In this document: in pieces, positions 35,049-42,716 of the stretch
Layout: the number at the start of each line of letters is the position of its first letter
How positions within the stretch are numbered: position 1 is the stretch's first letter
Source of the DNA: Parapedobacter tibetensis
GTDB lineage: Bacteria > Bacteroidota > Bacteroidia > Sphingobacteriales > Sphingobacteriaceae
Assembly: GCF_024704835.1 (NCBI RefSeq)
Contig: NZ_JAMXBE010000002.1
Location: forward strand, 372,001 to 436,000
Direction of reading: 5' to 3'
DNA: 64,000 nucleotides
Made by a program: the position numbers and the translations under genes
The notes under the pieces: model-generated
Databases searched by the model: none
Seen by the model: the letters and a program-made list of their open reading frames with translations, nothing else
What the model was told of the DNA's origin: nothing

Positions 35049-36041
35049 ATGCAACTAAAAATCGGGCTTATTGGCCTTGGAAGGATAGGAAAGATTCATT
35101 ACAACAACATTAGGCAGCAGATACCAGAAGCTGAGGTCGTAGCGGTTTCGGATGTCAGCAACGATTATTCTCAATGCGATGTGGCGGGCATAGATGCTGA
35201 TGAACTGATTGCCCATTCTGGTATCGATGCCGTAGTCATCTGTTCGCCCACGGATACCCATGCATCCTACATAGAACAGTGTGCACGAGCAGGCAAGCAT
35301 GTGTTTTGTGAGAAACCACTGGATTTATCCCTGGCGCGTATCAAAGAAACCCTTAAGGTAGTACAGGAATGCGGCATTAAGTTGATGCTGGGCTTCAACA
35401 GGCGATTTGATCCCAATTTCCTAAAAATTAAAGCACTAGTAACTGATGGGAAAATAGGGGAGCCACAGTTGGTGAAAATTACCAGTCGCGATCCCGCACC
35501 ACCATCATTAGACTACCTGAAAAGCTCAGGAGGTCTATTTTTGGATATGACCATTCATGATTTCGATATGGCCCGGTATATCATGGGTAAGGAAGTGAAG
35601 CAAGTATATGCGGCTGCAGCGGTGTTGACCGGAGGGGCTGTTGCCGAAGCCGGTGACATCGATACAGCGATCATTACCCTCAAATTTGGAGACGGCTCGA
35701 TGGCCGTAATTGACAATAGCCGCAAGGCCGTATACGGATATGATCAGCGATTGGAGGTGTTTGGGTCTGAGGGGATGGCTAATGTAGACAACAATAAACC
35801 GGACAACCATGTGTTTTATCACGCTGGAGGTGTGCAGTCATCGTTACCCCTGCATTTTTTCATGGAACGATATACGGCATCGTATCTCATGGAAATGCGC
35901 CTGTTTGTGCAGGCTATACTGGAGGGAAAGGAGATCCCAGTAGATGGGATGGATGGTTTGAAGGCGGTAATGATTGCAAATGCTGCTACGAAATCCTATA
36001 AAGAAAATCGACCGGTCTTCATTGAAGAAATTGAAGTTTAG
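35049..36041 (+). CDS. iolG: myo-Inositol 2-dehydrogenase
   Basis: This 330-residue Gfo/Idh/MocA-family oxidoreductase carries the NAD-binding GLGRIG (9-14), the CSPTDTHASY loop and the EKP motif (Glu88-Lys89-Pro90, in VFCEKPLDLS). It also has the DMTIHDFDMARY segment with the catalytic-region histidine. It oxidises myo-inositol to 2-keto-myo-inositol, the first step of the pathway. Related enzymes use scyllo-inositol or other polyols, so the exact inositol isomer is open. It is the last gene of the operon, and a separate promoter with operator site D follows. Confidence 0.92.
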   Translation: MQLKIGLIGLGRIGKIHYNNIRQQIPEAEVVAVSDVSNDYSQCDVAGIDADELIAHSGIDAVVICSPTDTHASYIEQCARAGKHVFCEKPLDLSLARIKETLKVVQECGIKLMLGFNRRFDPNFLKIKALVTDGKIGEPQLVKITSRDPAPPSLDYLKSSGGLFLDMTIHDFDMARYIMGKEVKQVYAAAAVLTGGAVAEAGDIDTAIITLKFGDGSMAVIDNSRKAVYGYDQRLEVFGSEGMANVDNNKPDNHVFYHAGGVQSSLPLHFFMERYTASYLMEMRLFVQAILEGKEIPVDGMDGLKAVMIANAATKSYKENRPVFIEEIEV

Positions 36042-36095
36042 ACATAATTAAACCTTAGAAATGTTCTGATAGCGTAACTGCAGAAAACTTAAATG

Positions 36096-36116
36096 GCGTA
36101 AACGTTTGCGCAAACG
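36096..36116. promoter_or_regulatory. LacI-type operator, site D (GH88), compound palindrome
   Basis: GCGTAAACGTTTGCGC (36096-36111) is the CG-centred variant of sites A-C. A second perfect palindrome, CGTTTGCGCAAACG (36103-36116), overlaps it. The TTTG at 36105-36108 is the -33 element of the following promoter, so a bound repressor would cover the polymerase site. Confidence 0.75.
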
Positions 36117-36136
36117 ACGGAAAAGTTGTATTTTTG
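36105..36136 (+). promoter_or_regulatory. Bacteroidetes-type promoter of the GH88 gene
   Basis: TTTG at 36105-36108 and TATTTTTG at 36129-36136 are exactly 20 bp apart, matching the family consensus. Transcription should start near 36143, about 48 bp before the GH88 start codon. Operator site D overlaps the -33 box. Confidence 0.75.
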
Positions 36137-36190
36137 GAAGGTTAACAATATTAGTCAATTACATACCTTATTATATAGCCTTTTCGAACT

Positions 36191-37453
36191 ATGATGATCG
36201 TAAAATCACTTTTGAAGCCTTCTATATTTGCGCTAACCAGCATTGCGATGTTTAGCTTAGCTTGTCAAGATCAATCAAAAGAACAACGTGATGACCTTAA
36301 ACTAAGCGCCAAGTTTATCGACAAACAACTTGATGATGCGGTATCCCAAATAAAAATATTGGCTAAAAATGTGCCTGAGGACAGTTTGCCTCGTACATTT
36401 CAAGGTGATGCGAGCATAAGTTCAAATACCGCATGGTGGACTTCCGGTTTTTATCCCGGATCCTTGCTATACTTGTATGAGCATTCGGGCGATGAAGGAT
36501 TGCTAACCCTGGCGAAAAGTAAATTGACCATCCTCGAGAAGGAGAAACATAACAAAGGAACCCATGATCTGGGCTTTATGCTCTATTGCAGCTTCGGCAA
36601 TACGCTTAGGATCACAGGAGACACCGCAACCTATAAAGACATACTGCTCACTGGTGCTGAATCGCTCATCAGCCGGTATAATCCCACTGTTAAAGCCATC
36701 CGTTCTTGGGAAGGCTGGACGTATCCGGTCATCATTGACAACATGATGAACCTCGAATTTCTTACCCAAGCCACCAAACTCGGTGGCGACCCGAAATATT
36801 ACGACATTGCGGTAACCCATGCTAACACGACCATCAAAAACCACTACCGCCCGGATTACAGCAGTTACCATGTCGTTGACTATAATCCGGAGGATGGCAG
36901 CATTGTGGGCAAGAAAACAGCGCAAGGTGCTTTTGATGAATCTGCTTGGGCGCGTGGGCAAGCGTGGGGCTTATACGGCTATGTGATGATGTACCGCGAA
37001 ACGGGAGATCAGACCTATTTGGATTTTGCGAAAAATATCGCCGCATTCATCCTCAACCACCCGAACATGCCTGAGGATTTGGTGCCTTATTGGGATTTCA
37101 ATGCACCGGATTTGCCTGACGATAGCCCCTACGCAGCGGACTATAAGACGAATCGAGACGTATCCACGGCTTCCATATTGGCGTCGGCATTGGTTGAGCT
37201 AAGCACCCTCACCGATGGAGAGGAAAGCGCCAACTATTTAGCCAAGGCTGAGAAAATGCTGCAAAGCCTTTCAGCAGCACCTTATAAAGCGGACTTAGGC
37301 ACCAATGGTGGATTTATTCTTCAACGCAGTGTAGGCTCCATTCCACACAACAGTGAAATCGATGTGCCGCTTACCTATGCCGACTATTATTATATCGAAG
37401 CGCTGATGCGGTATAAGCTGTTGTTAGCAGGAGAACCCCTACATCGTCAATAA
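36191..37453 (+). CDS. GH88 unsaturated glucuronyl hydrolase-like lipoprotein
   Basis: This 420-residue protein has a lipoprotein signal (FSLAC, Cys25) and an alpha/alpha-barrel of glycoside hydrolase family 88. The two catalytic-type aspartates are visible in THDLGFM (Asp126) and VIIDNMMNLE (Asp183), with WWTSGFYPG and AWARGQAWGLYG as further family segments. GH88 enzymes hydrate the 4,5-double bond of unsaturated uronic acids made by polysaccharide lyases and so release the sugar or alcohol they are linked to. Under the same operator type as the lyase-like gene at 24206, it may free inositol or a sugar from a delta-4,5-glucuronide. It is probably periplasmic or surface-anchored. Confidence 0.9.
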   Translation: MMIVKSLLKPSIFALTSIAMFSLACQDQSKEQRDDLKLSAKFIDKQLDDAVSQIKILAKNVPEDSLPRTFQGDASISSNTAWWTSGFYPGSLLYLYEHSGDEGLLTLAKSKLTILEKEKHNKGTHDLGFMLYCSFGNTLRITGDTATYKDILLTGAESLISRYNPTVKAIRSWEGWTYPVIIDNMMNLEFLTQATKLGGDPKYYDIAVTHANTTIKNHYRPDYSSYHVVDYNPEDGSIVGKKTAQGAFDESAWARGQAWGLYGYVMMYRETGDQTYLDFAKNIAAFILNHPNMPEDLVPYWDFNAPDLPDDSPYAADYKTNRDVSTASILASALVELSTLTDGEESANYLAKAEKMLQSLSAAPYKADLGTNGGFILQRSVGSIPHNSEIDVPLTYADYYYIEALMRYKLLLAGEPLHRQ

Positions 37454-37493
37454 TCGCTGATACTGATCTTATATCTCGTTGTTGCGCTTTCCA

Positions 37494-38588
37494 TTATCGG
37501 GCTTCACCAAAGTACTTCTTACGGAGTTCTGCTATTAAACCACGCTCATGAGCCCCTAATAGCGCAATGGTCAGTCGCCTAGTTAAGGGACTTCCTTGCA
37601 TTAAGCCAAAACCATATTTATCCGGTTTGAAGAGCGGTCCTACCATCGTTACACGCCGCTTCGGATACGTATGTTCGTAATATTCAAGCACGGGGGCATC
37701 ACCAATAATAGCTGCTATTTTCCCTCCCTGCAAAGCATCAACGGCATCGTCAATATTGTTATATGGATAGGTTTGCAGTCCTGTTTCCTGCGCATATTCT
37801 TCGGAAACACTACCGGTAAAAACACCAACAGTCTTTCCAGAAAGGTCGGCAACACCATTGATCTGATTGGTTAACGACGTGGTTGTCATAACACTGGTAA
37901 TGGATGAGGTGACGTAAGCAAGCACAGCCACACCACAAACTAGCCACAAAGCCGAAAAAATCCGACCCATCCAACCAAATAGGTTCTTTCTACTTGCTTT
38001 TCCCGAGGTTGTAATCGACATTACTTGGTAAAAACTTTCCGCAATCCCTTCACGCCAATTCCGAGGAAAATCCTTGTCGAACTTACGATCAAAAATGGCG
38101 AGGAGCAGCGTAGCGACTAAAATGACGAAGACCAGCCAGGCATATGTATGTAAATGGCCCGCGCTATTTAATCCAGAAATAATATCTGAAAATCCGGCTT
38201 TTCGATTTTGATCAACCATCACTCTGAGGCCAGCATCATACCAAGGTTGTGTGAAGTCGATACGCGTGGCTCGATCTTGCGTAATCGTAAGGTTTGTAAT
38301 TGCAACATCAAACAGCCCCTTTTCTGTACCCTGAACCAATTCGCGAAAAGTAGGCACTACCTCATAGCTGCATGAAAGCTGGAGATCATTCGCCAACGAT
38401 TCCCAAAGCTCCATTGACATACCGGTTAACCCACTTTCATTTTCTATCACAAAGGGAGGGCTCACGTAAACACCCACTTTAATGTGCGATGCCGTATCTA
38501 CATCCTGAGCATATAAATCTGCGGTATACTGAGTGAGTAATAAAGTTAATAAGCATATTAACCAATACTTAAGCGTTCTATATCTCAT
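37494..38588 (-). CDS. Prokaryotic ionotropic-glutamate-receptor-like channel protein
   Basis: This 364-residue protein has the split-domain order of GluR0-type channels. It has a signal peptide (1-27) and binding half S1 (about 36-140, with RATRIDFTQPWYDAG, where Arg109 or Arg106 would hold the ligand carboxylate). Then come M1 (149-166), a re-entrant pore segment (about 182-200), M2 (about 208-233) and binding half S2 (about 245-360, with Asp298 in IIGDAPVLEYY). The pore reads SITTSGKAS instead of the TVGYG of potassium-selective members, so ion selectivity is unclear. It would gate an ion flow on binding an amino acid or similar ligand in the periplasm. An SBP-fused transporter component is a less likely reading. 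Confidence 0.8.
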   Translation of the reverse strand: MRYRTLKYWLICLLTLLLTQYTADLYAQDVDTASHIKVGVYVSPPFVIENESGLTGMSMELWESLANDLQLSCSYEVVPTFRELVQGTEKGLFDVAITNLTITQDRATRIDFTQPWYDAGLRVMVDQNRKAGFSDIISGLNSAGHLHTYAWLVFVILVATLLLAIFDRKFDKDFPRNWREGIAESFYQVMSITTSGKASRKNLFGWMGRIFSALWLVCGVAVLAYVTSSITSVMTTTSLTNQINGVADLSGKTVGVFTGSVSEEYAQETGLQTYPYNNIDDAVDALQGGKIAAIIGDAPVLEYYEHTYPKRRVTMVGPLFKPDKYGFGLMQGSPLTRRLTIALLGAHERGLIAELRKKYFGEAR

Positions 38589-38631
38589 AAATTCATGATT
38601 TATTCAATGCCGTTTTTTCTTGTGTTTTTAT

Positions 38632-39249
38632 TTATTGCCTCTTTGCAATCCAAAGGGTATCATATTGTCTAAAAAATTTAAAGTTGGTCGATTTTAGAAT
38701 AAACTTCTTTATAACGTGAGTGGGACCGAGTTCATCTCGCTTTTCGTAAAAATCGTGAAAAGCAATAAACCCACCGGAAACAATTTTGGGAGAATAAAGA
38801 TCGAAATCTGTTTTACATCCTTCTATAGAATGATCGCCATCAATAAATAGAAAATCTATTCTGTTGAAATCTTTATGGAATTGTGTAGAATAACCTTTTT
38901 TTACTACAATCTTTTTATGAACGCCAAATCGTTTCATGGTATTGTTAAAATTCACTAGCAAATCTTCCACCCCTTTATTGTCGGTATATTCTTTTTGGCT
39001 CCCAACGTCAAGTCCAGCATCTGCATTAAATGGATCAATGGCGTATATTTTGCCCGATTTAAGTCCTTTTGATATACAATAGGTGCTTTTACCTTTCCAG
39101 CTTCCGATTTCTACAACGACGGCATTTCGAGGAAGTTTGTGCGCTATATGATAAAGGCCTAGGGCCTCATTATCACTTAACCACCCTTCTATTTTGTGAT
39201 ATTCATGAATCTTTCTTAAAATCAATTTTTCTCTAAGCTTCTCAAACAT
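38632..39249 (-). CDS. Class I SAM-dependent methyltransferase
   Basis: This 205-residue protein has motif I VVEIGSWKGKSTYCIS (about 45-60), an acidic end of strand 2 (YAIDPFNADAG) and IDFLFIDGDHSIEGCKTDFD near 130-150, as in the Methyltransf_24 group. Such enzymes often modify sugars or are encoded with glycosyltransferases, but here the neighbours are a channel gene and an export operon. The substrate is unknown. Base composition is more AT-rich than in the inositol region. Confidence 0.75.
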   Translation of the reverse strand: MFEKLREKLILRKIHEYHKIEGWLSDNEALGLYHIAHKLPRNAVVVEIGSWKGKSTYCISKGLKSGKIYAIDPFNADAGLDVGSQKEYTDNKGVEDLLVNFNNTMKRFGVHKKIVVKKGYSTQFHKDFNRIDFLFIDGDHSIEGCKTDFDLYSPKIVSGGFIAFHDFYEKRDELGPTHVIKKFILKSTNFKFFRQYDTLWIAKRQ

Positions 39250-39349
39250 AATTTACAACAGTAATAGGAATCATGAGCTAATCTGTTTGAATCAGGTCTC
39301 AGCTAATAGCGATGATTTTTCTATATTTTCTCTAATTTAAATATTATTT

Positions 39350-40513
39350 TTAATTTGATTGACCATGAAGCTTACGAACGCTCCAAAAACAAAGTAAGCT
39401 GTAAAAAGCAAACAGTACTATTAAATGGAGTAAAGGCGTAAGATTATCTTGAAGAGCACCACCACCTTGCACGATATTGACATATACTTTTAAAAAAGGA
39501 GTGGTAGGCAGCAGATTGGATATGCCCTGTACCAATAGTGGTAGTGATTCAAAGGGCCACACATAGCCGGTGATCAGAAAAATAGGATACGTGGAAAAAG
39601 CCATGACTTGCAGGCATATTAATTGTGACTTAAAACACAAACCTATTACCTGCGCAAGTGGTATTAATGTCAAAATAAAGATAAACATCAATAAAGCAAG
39701 CTCCCAGCCATTGCCCCTCATTGGTAAATTGAGTAAAGAAAAATTAATATTGAGAAAAAAGAAGCTGTAGGCCCCATACAATAAAAGGTAAAATAAACCT
39801 TTGCCCCATATCGCATTTGAAATTCCAAATTTAGTCCATGACGCTATTGTCGAATGTTGTCTTTCAGCCGCTGTACTTTCTGAAAGCCCTATCAACAAGG
39901 TTTGCTGCAGTATAAGCGCCAATAAACCGGGTAGCAGGAAAGCGCCATAGCTAGTGCGTTCGTTAAAAAGCGGGCGGTAATCTAAGTTTATAGGCATTAC
40001 CTGCTGCATGGCAATTTCAGTCGTCAAGCCTTTTGATTTTTCAAAATATTGCAGCCTTACACCCGCGCCGACAGTCAGGCATATTTGTTGTACATTCAAT
40101 AAGAGGTCGCTGGAAGGGAGAAACCTCGCTGCGTTCACCGCCATCACAACATTCGCTTGCTTAAGGGATAATAAGTTATTTTCCGTCTTAGCAGGAATAT
40201 AAAGGTAACCTTGGCAATTACCTTGATATAGCTGTTCTTTCGCATCGCCTAGGTTAGCAAACTGAACAATGTCTACTACCGGCGAATTATTAATGTTCTG
40301 TGCTAACAATCTCGAAAGGGACGTATTATCATCATCCACAAGTCCTAACTTTACGTTTTCCTCTTCTTTGTTTATATAAATACTTCCATAAAAGAAAGCG
40401 TATAGTAATGGGGCGATCAGTAGCGTAAGTAGTAGACTATGATCTTTTGGAACCATTGCCACTTCTCTTAAAAATATACGCAGTATATGTGGTCTACTTT
40501 TTCCCATACTCAT
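39350..40513 (-). CDS. ABC-2-type transporter permease
   Basis: This 387-residue inner-membrane protein has one N-terminal helix (about 24-44, LLLTLLIAPLLYAFFYGSI), an extracytoplasmic domain of about 130 residues, and five C-terminal helices, the YhhJ/ABC2_membrane_3 layout. Its start overlaps the preceding permease gene by 4 bp, so the two are likely a heterodimeric pair. No ATP-binding subunit or fused nucleotide-binding domain is encoded in the operon, so the energy source must come from elsewhere or the system works differently. Confidence 0.82.
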   Translation of the reverse strand: MSMGKSRPHILRIFLREVAMVPKDHSLLLTLLIAPLLYAFFYGSIYINKEEENVKLGLVDDDNTSLSRLLAQNINNSPVVDIVQFANLGDAKEQLYQGNCQGYLYIPAKTENNLLSLKQANVVMAVNAARFLPSSDLLLNVQQICLTVGAGVRLQYFEKSKGLTTEIAMQQVMPINLDYRPLFNERTSYGAFLLPGLLALILQQTLLIGLSESTAAERQHSTIASWTKFGISNAIWGKGLFYLLLYGAYSFFFLNINFSLLNLPMRGNGWELALLMFIFILTLIPLAQVIGLCFKSQLICLQVMAFSTYPIFLITGYVWPFESLPLLVQGISNLLPTTPFLKVYVNIVQGGGALQDNLTPLLHLIVLFAFYSLLCFWSVRKLHGQSN

Positions 40514-41682
40514 TCTCGTTCGCTAACCTGAGAAGCTGTTTTAAATTGTTTACTAAATAAAATGATGGCTGTCGGAAATAGCACGATGCAGAATAATACT
40601 AGTTTTCCTATTTCATTTTCACTATAATGTAGCGGCAAATTCATATAGTATGCTTTGAAAAAAGCATCCAAAAACGATGTATAAGGCATGATGGTAGCAT
40701 AGTATTGATCGTACCAAGGCATTGCCCATCTGGGAAAAGTAAATCCACTAAAAACAAATGCAGGGCTGGTATAAAAAAGAGCGGTATCACCGGCGAGCAT
40801 TACGTCTTTAAATAAGGAAGAAATAAACATTCCAACGCCGATGCAAGCCAATGTTAGTAAAGAATATAATATAAAGAACTTACCGGTCGCAGCGGCAACC
40901 CCGATACCAAAATAAGGAAAAATGACAAAGGCAATAAGTACGAAGTTAAACCATGCGACCACCAAGTGTGCAATTGTTTTTCCTAAAATGACGAGCGAAG
41001 CGGATCCGTTGGATAGCTGATACAATTCATCCATCGAATTGGTTTTCCATTCATAATTAAGCGCTAACATGCAGCTGATAATAATAATCATTTGTATCCC
41101 AACCGTTATAAGGCCAGGTACTAAATATTTTTGATAATTATAATCTGCGTTATACAGCTGATAGCTGATCAGGTTAACAGGATTGGCTATGGCCATCGCA
41201 CTACTACTGGGTATACCTTCCTTTTGTAGCTTTTGTAAGGTTACCCCCGCACTACCCATGATAACAACTTCAGCAACGGCTTTGTAGATCAATTTTGCCG
41301 GAACCAGCGACGCAGCATTGGTATACAGAGTAACATTTGCGACACGTTTACTGTAAATATCATTTTGCATATTTACAGGAAAATGTATCGCTCCCATAAT
41401 CTCCCCATTTTGAATCCACCTCTTTAAGTCAGCCTCATTATTTACATGCTCGGTAATCTTCAGGGTTTCACCTTGTTCTAACAAGTAGATAAGTTGTCGA
41501 CTGATAGCACTATTATCCTCATCCCAAATCGCAAAAGGCAGTTCCTTTGCGTCCTGTTTTTGGTAAATAAGCGCATAAAAAAAGAACAGTATACTTGGAA
41601 CAATGAGCAATACGATGTAAAATACCGGTAGCGCTACTATCCGTTTCCACTCACGTATGATGATGTCACCCAAGCGATTCAT
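40510..41682 (-). CDS. ABC-2-type transporter permease
   Basis: This 390-residue paralogue of the downstream permease has the same layout: an N-terminal helix (VFYIVLLIVPSILFFFYALI, about 20-39), a periplasmic domain to about residue 175, then helices from LITVGIQMIIIISCMLAL onward and the end FKTASQVSERE. It overlaps both its neighbours by 4 bp. Together with the HlyD and TolC genes it forms a tripartite export system of unknown cargo. Confidence 0.82.
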   Translation of the reverse strand: MNRLGDIIIREWKRIVALPVFYIVLLIVPSILFFFYALIYQKQDAKELPFAIWDEDNSAISRQLIYLLEQGETLKITEHVNNEADLKRWIQNGEIMGAIHFPVNMQNDIYSKRVANVTLYTNAASLVPAKLIYKAVAEVVIMGSAGVTLQKLQKEGIPSSSAMAIANPVNLISYQLYNADYNYQKYLVPGLITVGIQMIIIISCMLALNYEWKTNSMDELYQLSNGSASLVILGKTIAHLVVAWFNFVLIAFVIFPYFGIGVAAATGKFFILYSLLTLACIGVGMFISSLFKDVMLAGDTALFYTSPAFVFSGFTFPRWAMPWYDQYYATIMPYTSFLDAFFKAYYMNLPLHYSENEIGKLVLFCIVLFPTAIILFSKQFKTASQVSERE

Positions 41683-42674
41683 TCAGGCAAATCTAATGAG
41701 GCAGTCATTCCGGATCGCAATCCCTTTATTGCAGAGAGATTCGTTGGTTTAAACTCGACGGTAAATGTCCGAAGTTCAAATGAACCTTTATCTTTACTGG
41801 GAACCCAATTAGCAAAAGTCAATGTTGGAGCGATGGAAGATACGGCTACATCAAAAACCTCCGGTTGACAGCCCGGGACCTTTATTTTCGCCTTCGTTCC
41901 TACCTGCAATAAACCACCTAGGTCCTGACGGATGTTAAACCGAATGATGGACGAATTTTTCTTTTCCAGTGTCATCATCGGGTAGCCAATTGAAACCACT
42001 TCGCCCTCATGGATAACGAGCGATGAGATGATGCCATCAGCAGGGGCATAGATTTTTGTGTTGTTACCTAATGATTTCGTAAGGTCATATGCCTGTTCAG
42101 CCTGCCTGACGATGGCATCGGCAGTCTTTAGTAATTCTGGGCGCGCCCCATTTTGTAGCAGCTGTAAATTAAGCTTAGCTGTTTCCATTTCTTTTTTGGA
42201 AGCCTGATGTTTAAAATAGAACAAGTCCTTTTCCTGCCCGGATATCACATCTGCATTGTATAGGTTTTCCATGCGCTGGTACGTGGTGCTGAATAATTTA
42301 TATTGATCCTGACTTATCTGATATAAGTTATTTGCAGCAGATAGCAGCTCGGGGCTTGCCCCGTTTTTGAGTAACTGCAGTTGCCCGGTTGCGGCATCAA
42401 TGGCCGCTTGTGCCTGTGCTTGCAAGGCCCGAATTTCGTTTGAACTTATAATAGCCAATAATTGTCCTGCTTTTACTTCTTCACCTAATCCAACGAATAA
42501 TGAATCCAATCTACCAGGAAAAGAAGAAGCGATATCCACGCTTGTAGCATCTACCATACCGATAACCTGATTTTTATCTTCTTCTCCATTGTTCCGGAGA
42601 AAAAAAATAAAAGCGATCACCACAACTAGTAAAGGTATCAATACAGCCCAGTATGTTTTTAATAGCGTCTTCAT
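41679..42674 (-). CDS. HlyD-family membrane-fusion protein
   Basis: This 331-residue periplasmic adaptor has one N-terminal membrane helix (WAVLIPLLVVVIAFIFFL, 9-26), then a lipoyl half-motif (SSFPGRLDSLFVGLGEEVKAGQLLAII). A coiled-coil hairpin (about 80-190, with the repeated NGASPELL/NGARPELL segments) and the second lipoyl half with a beta-barrel (IYAPADGIISSLVIHEGEVV) follow. It links the permeases to the TolC channel. The 4-bp overlap with the permease gene supports one operon. Confidence 0.9.
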   Translation of the reverse strand: MKTLLKTYWAVLIPLLVVVIAFIFFLRNNGEEDKNQVIGMVDATSVDIASSFPGRLDSLFVGLGEEVKAGQLLAIISSNEIRALQAQAQAAIDAATGQLQLLKNGASPELLSAANNLYQISQDQYKLFSTTYQRMENLYNADVISGQEKDLFYFKHQASKKEMETAKLNLQLLQNGARPELLKTADAIVRQAEQAYDLTKSLGNNTKIYAPADGIISSLVIHEGEVVSIGYPMMTLEKKNSSIIRFNIRQDLGGLLQVGTKAKIKVPGCQPEVFDVAVSSIAPTLTFANWVPSKDKGSFELRTFTVEFKPTNLSAIKGLRSGMTASLDLPE

Positions 42675-42716
42675 TGAAATATTGTTTTAATGAGCACTAA
42701 TCATTGTTAAAGCCAT

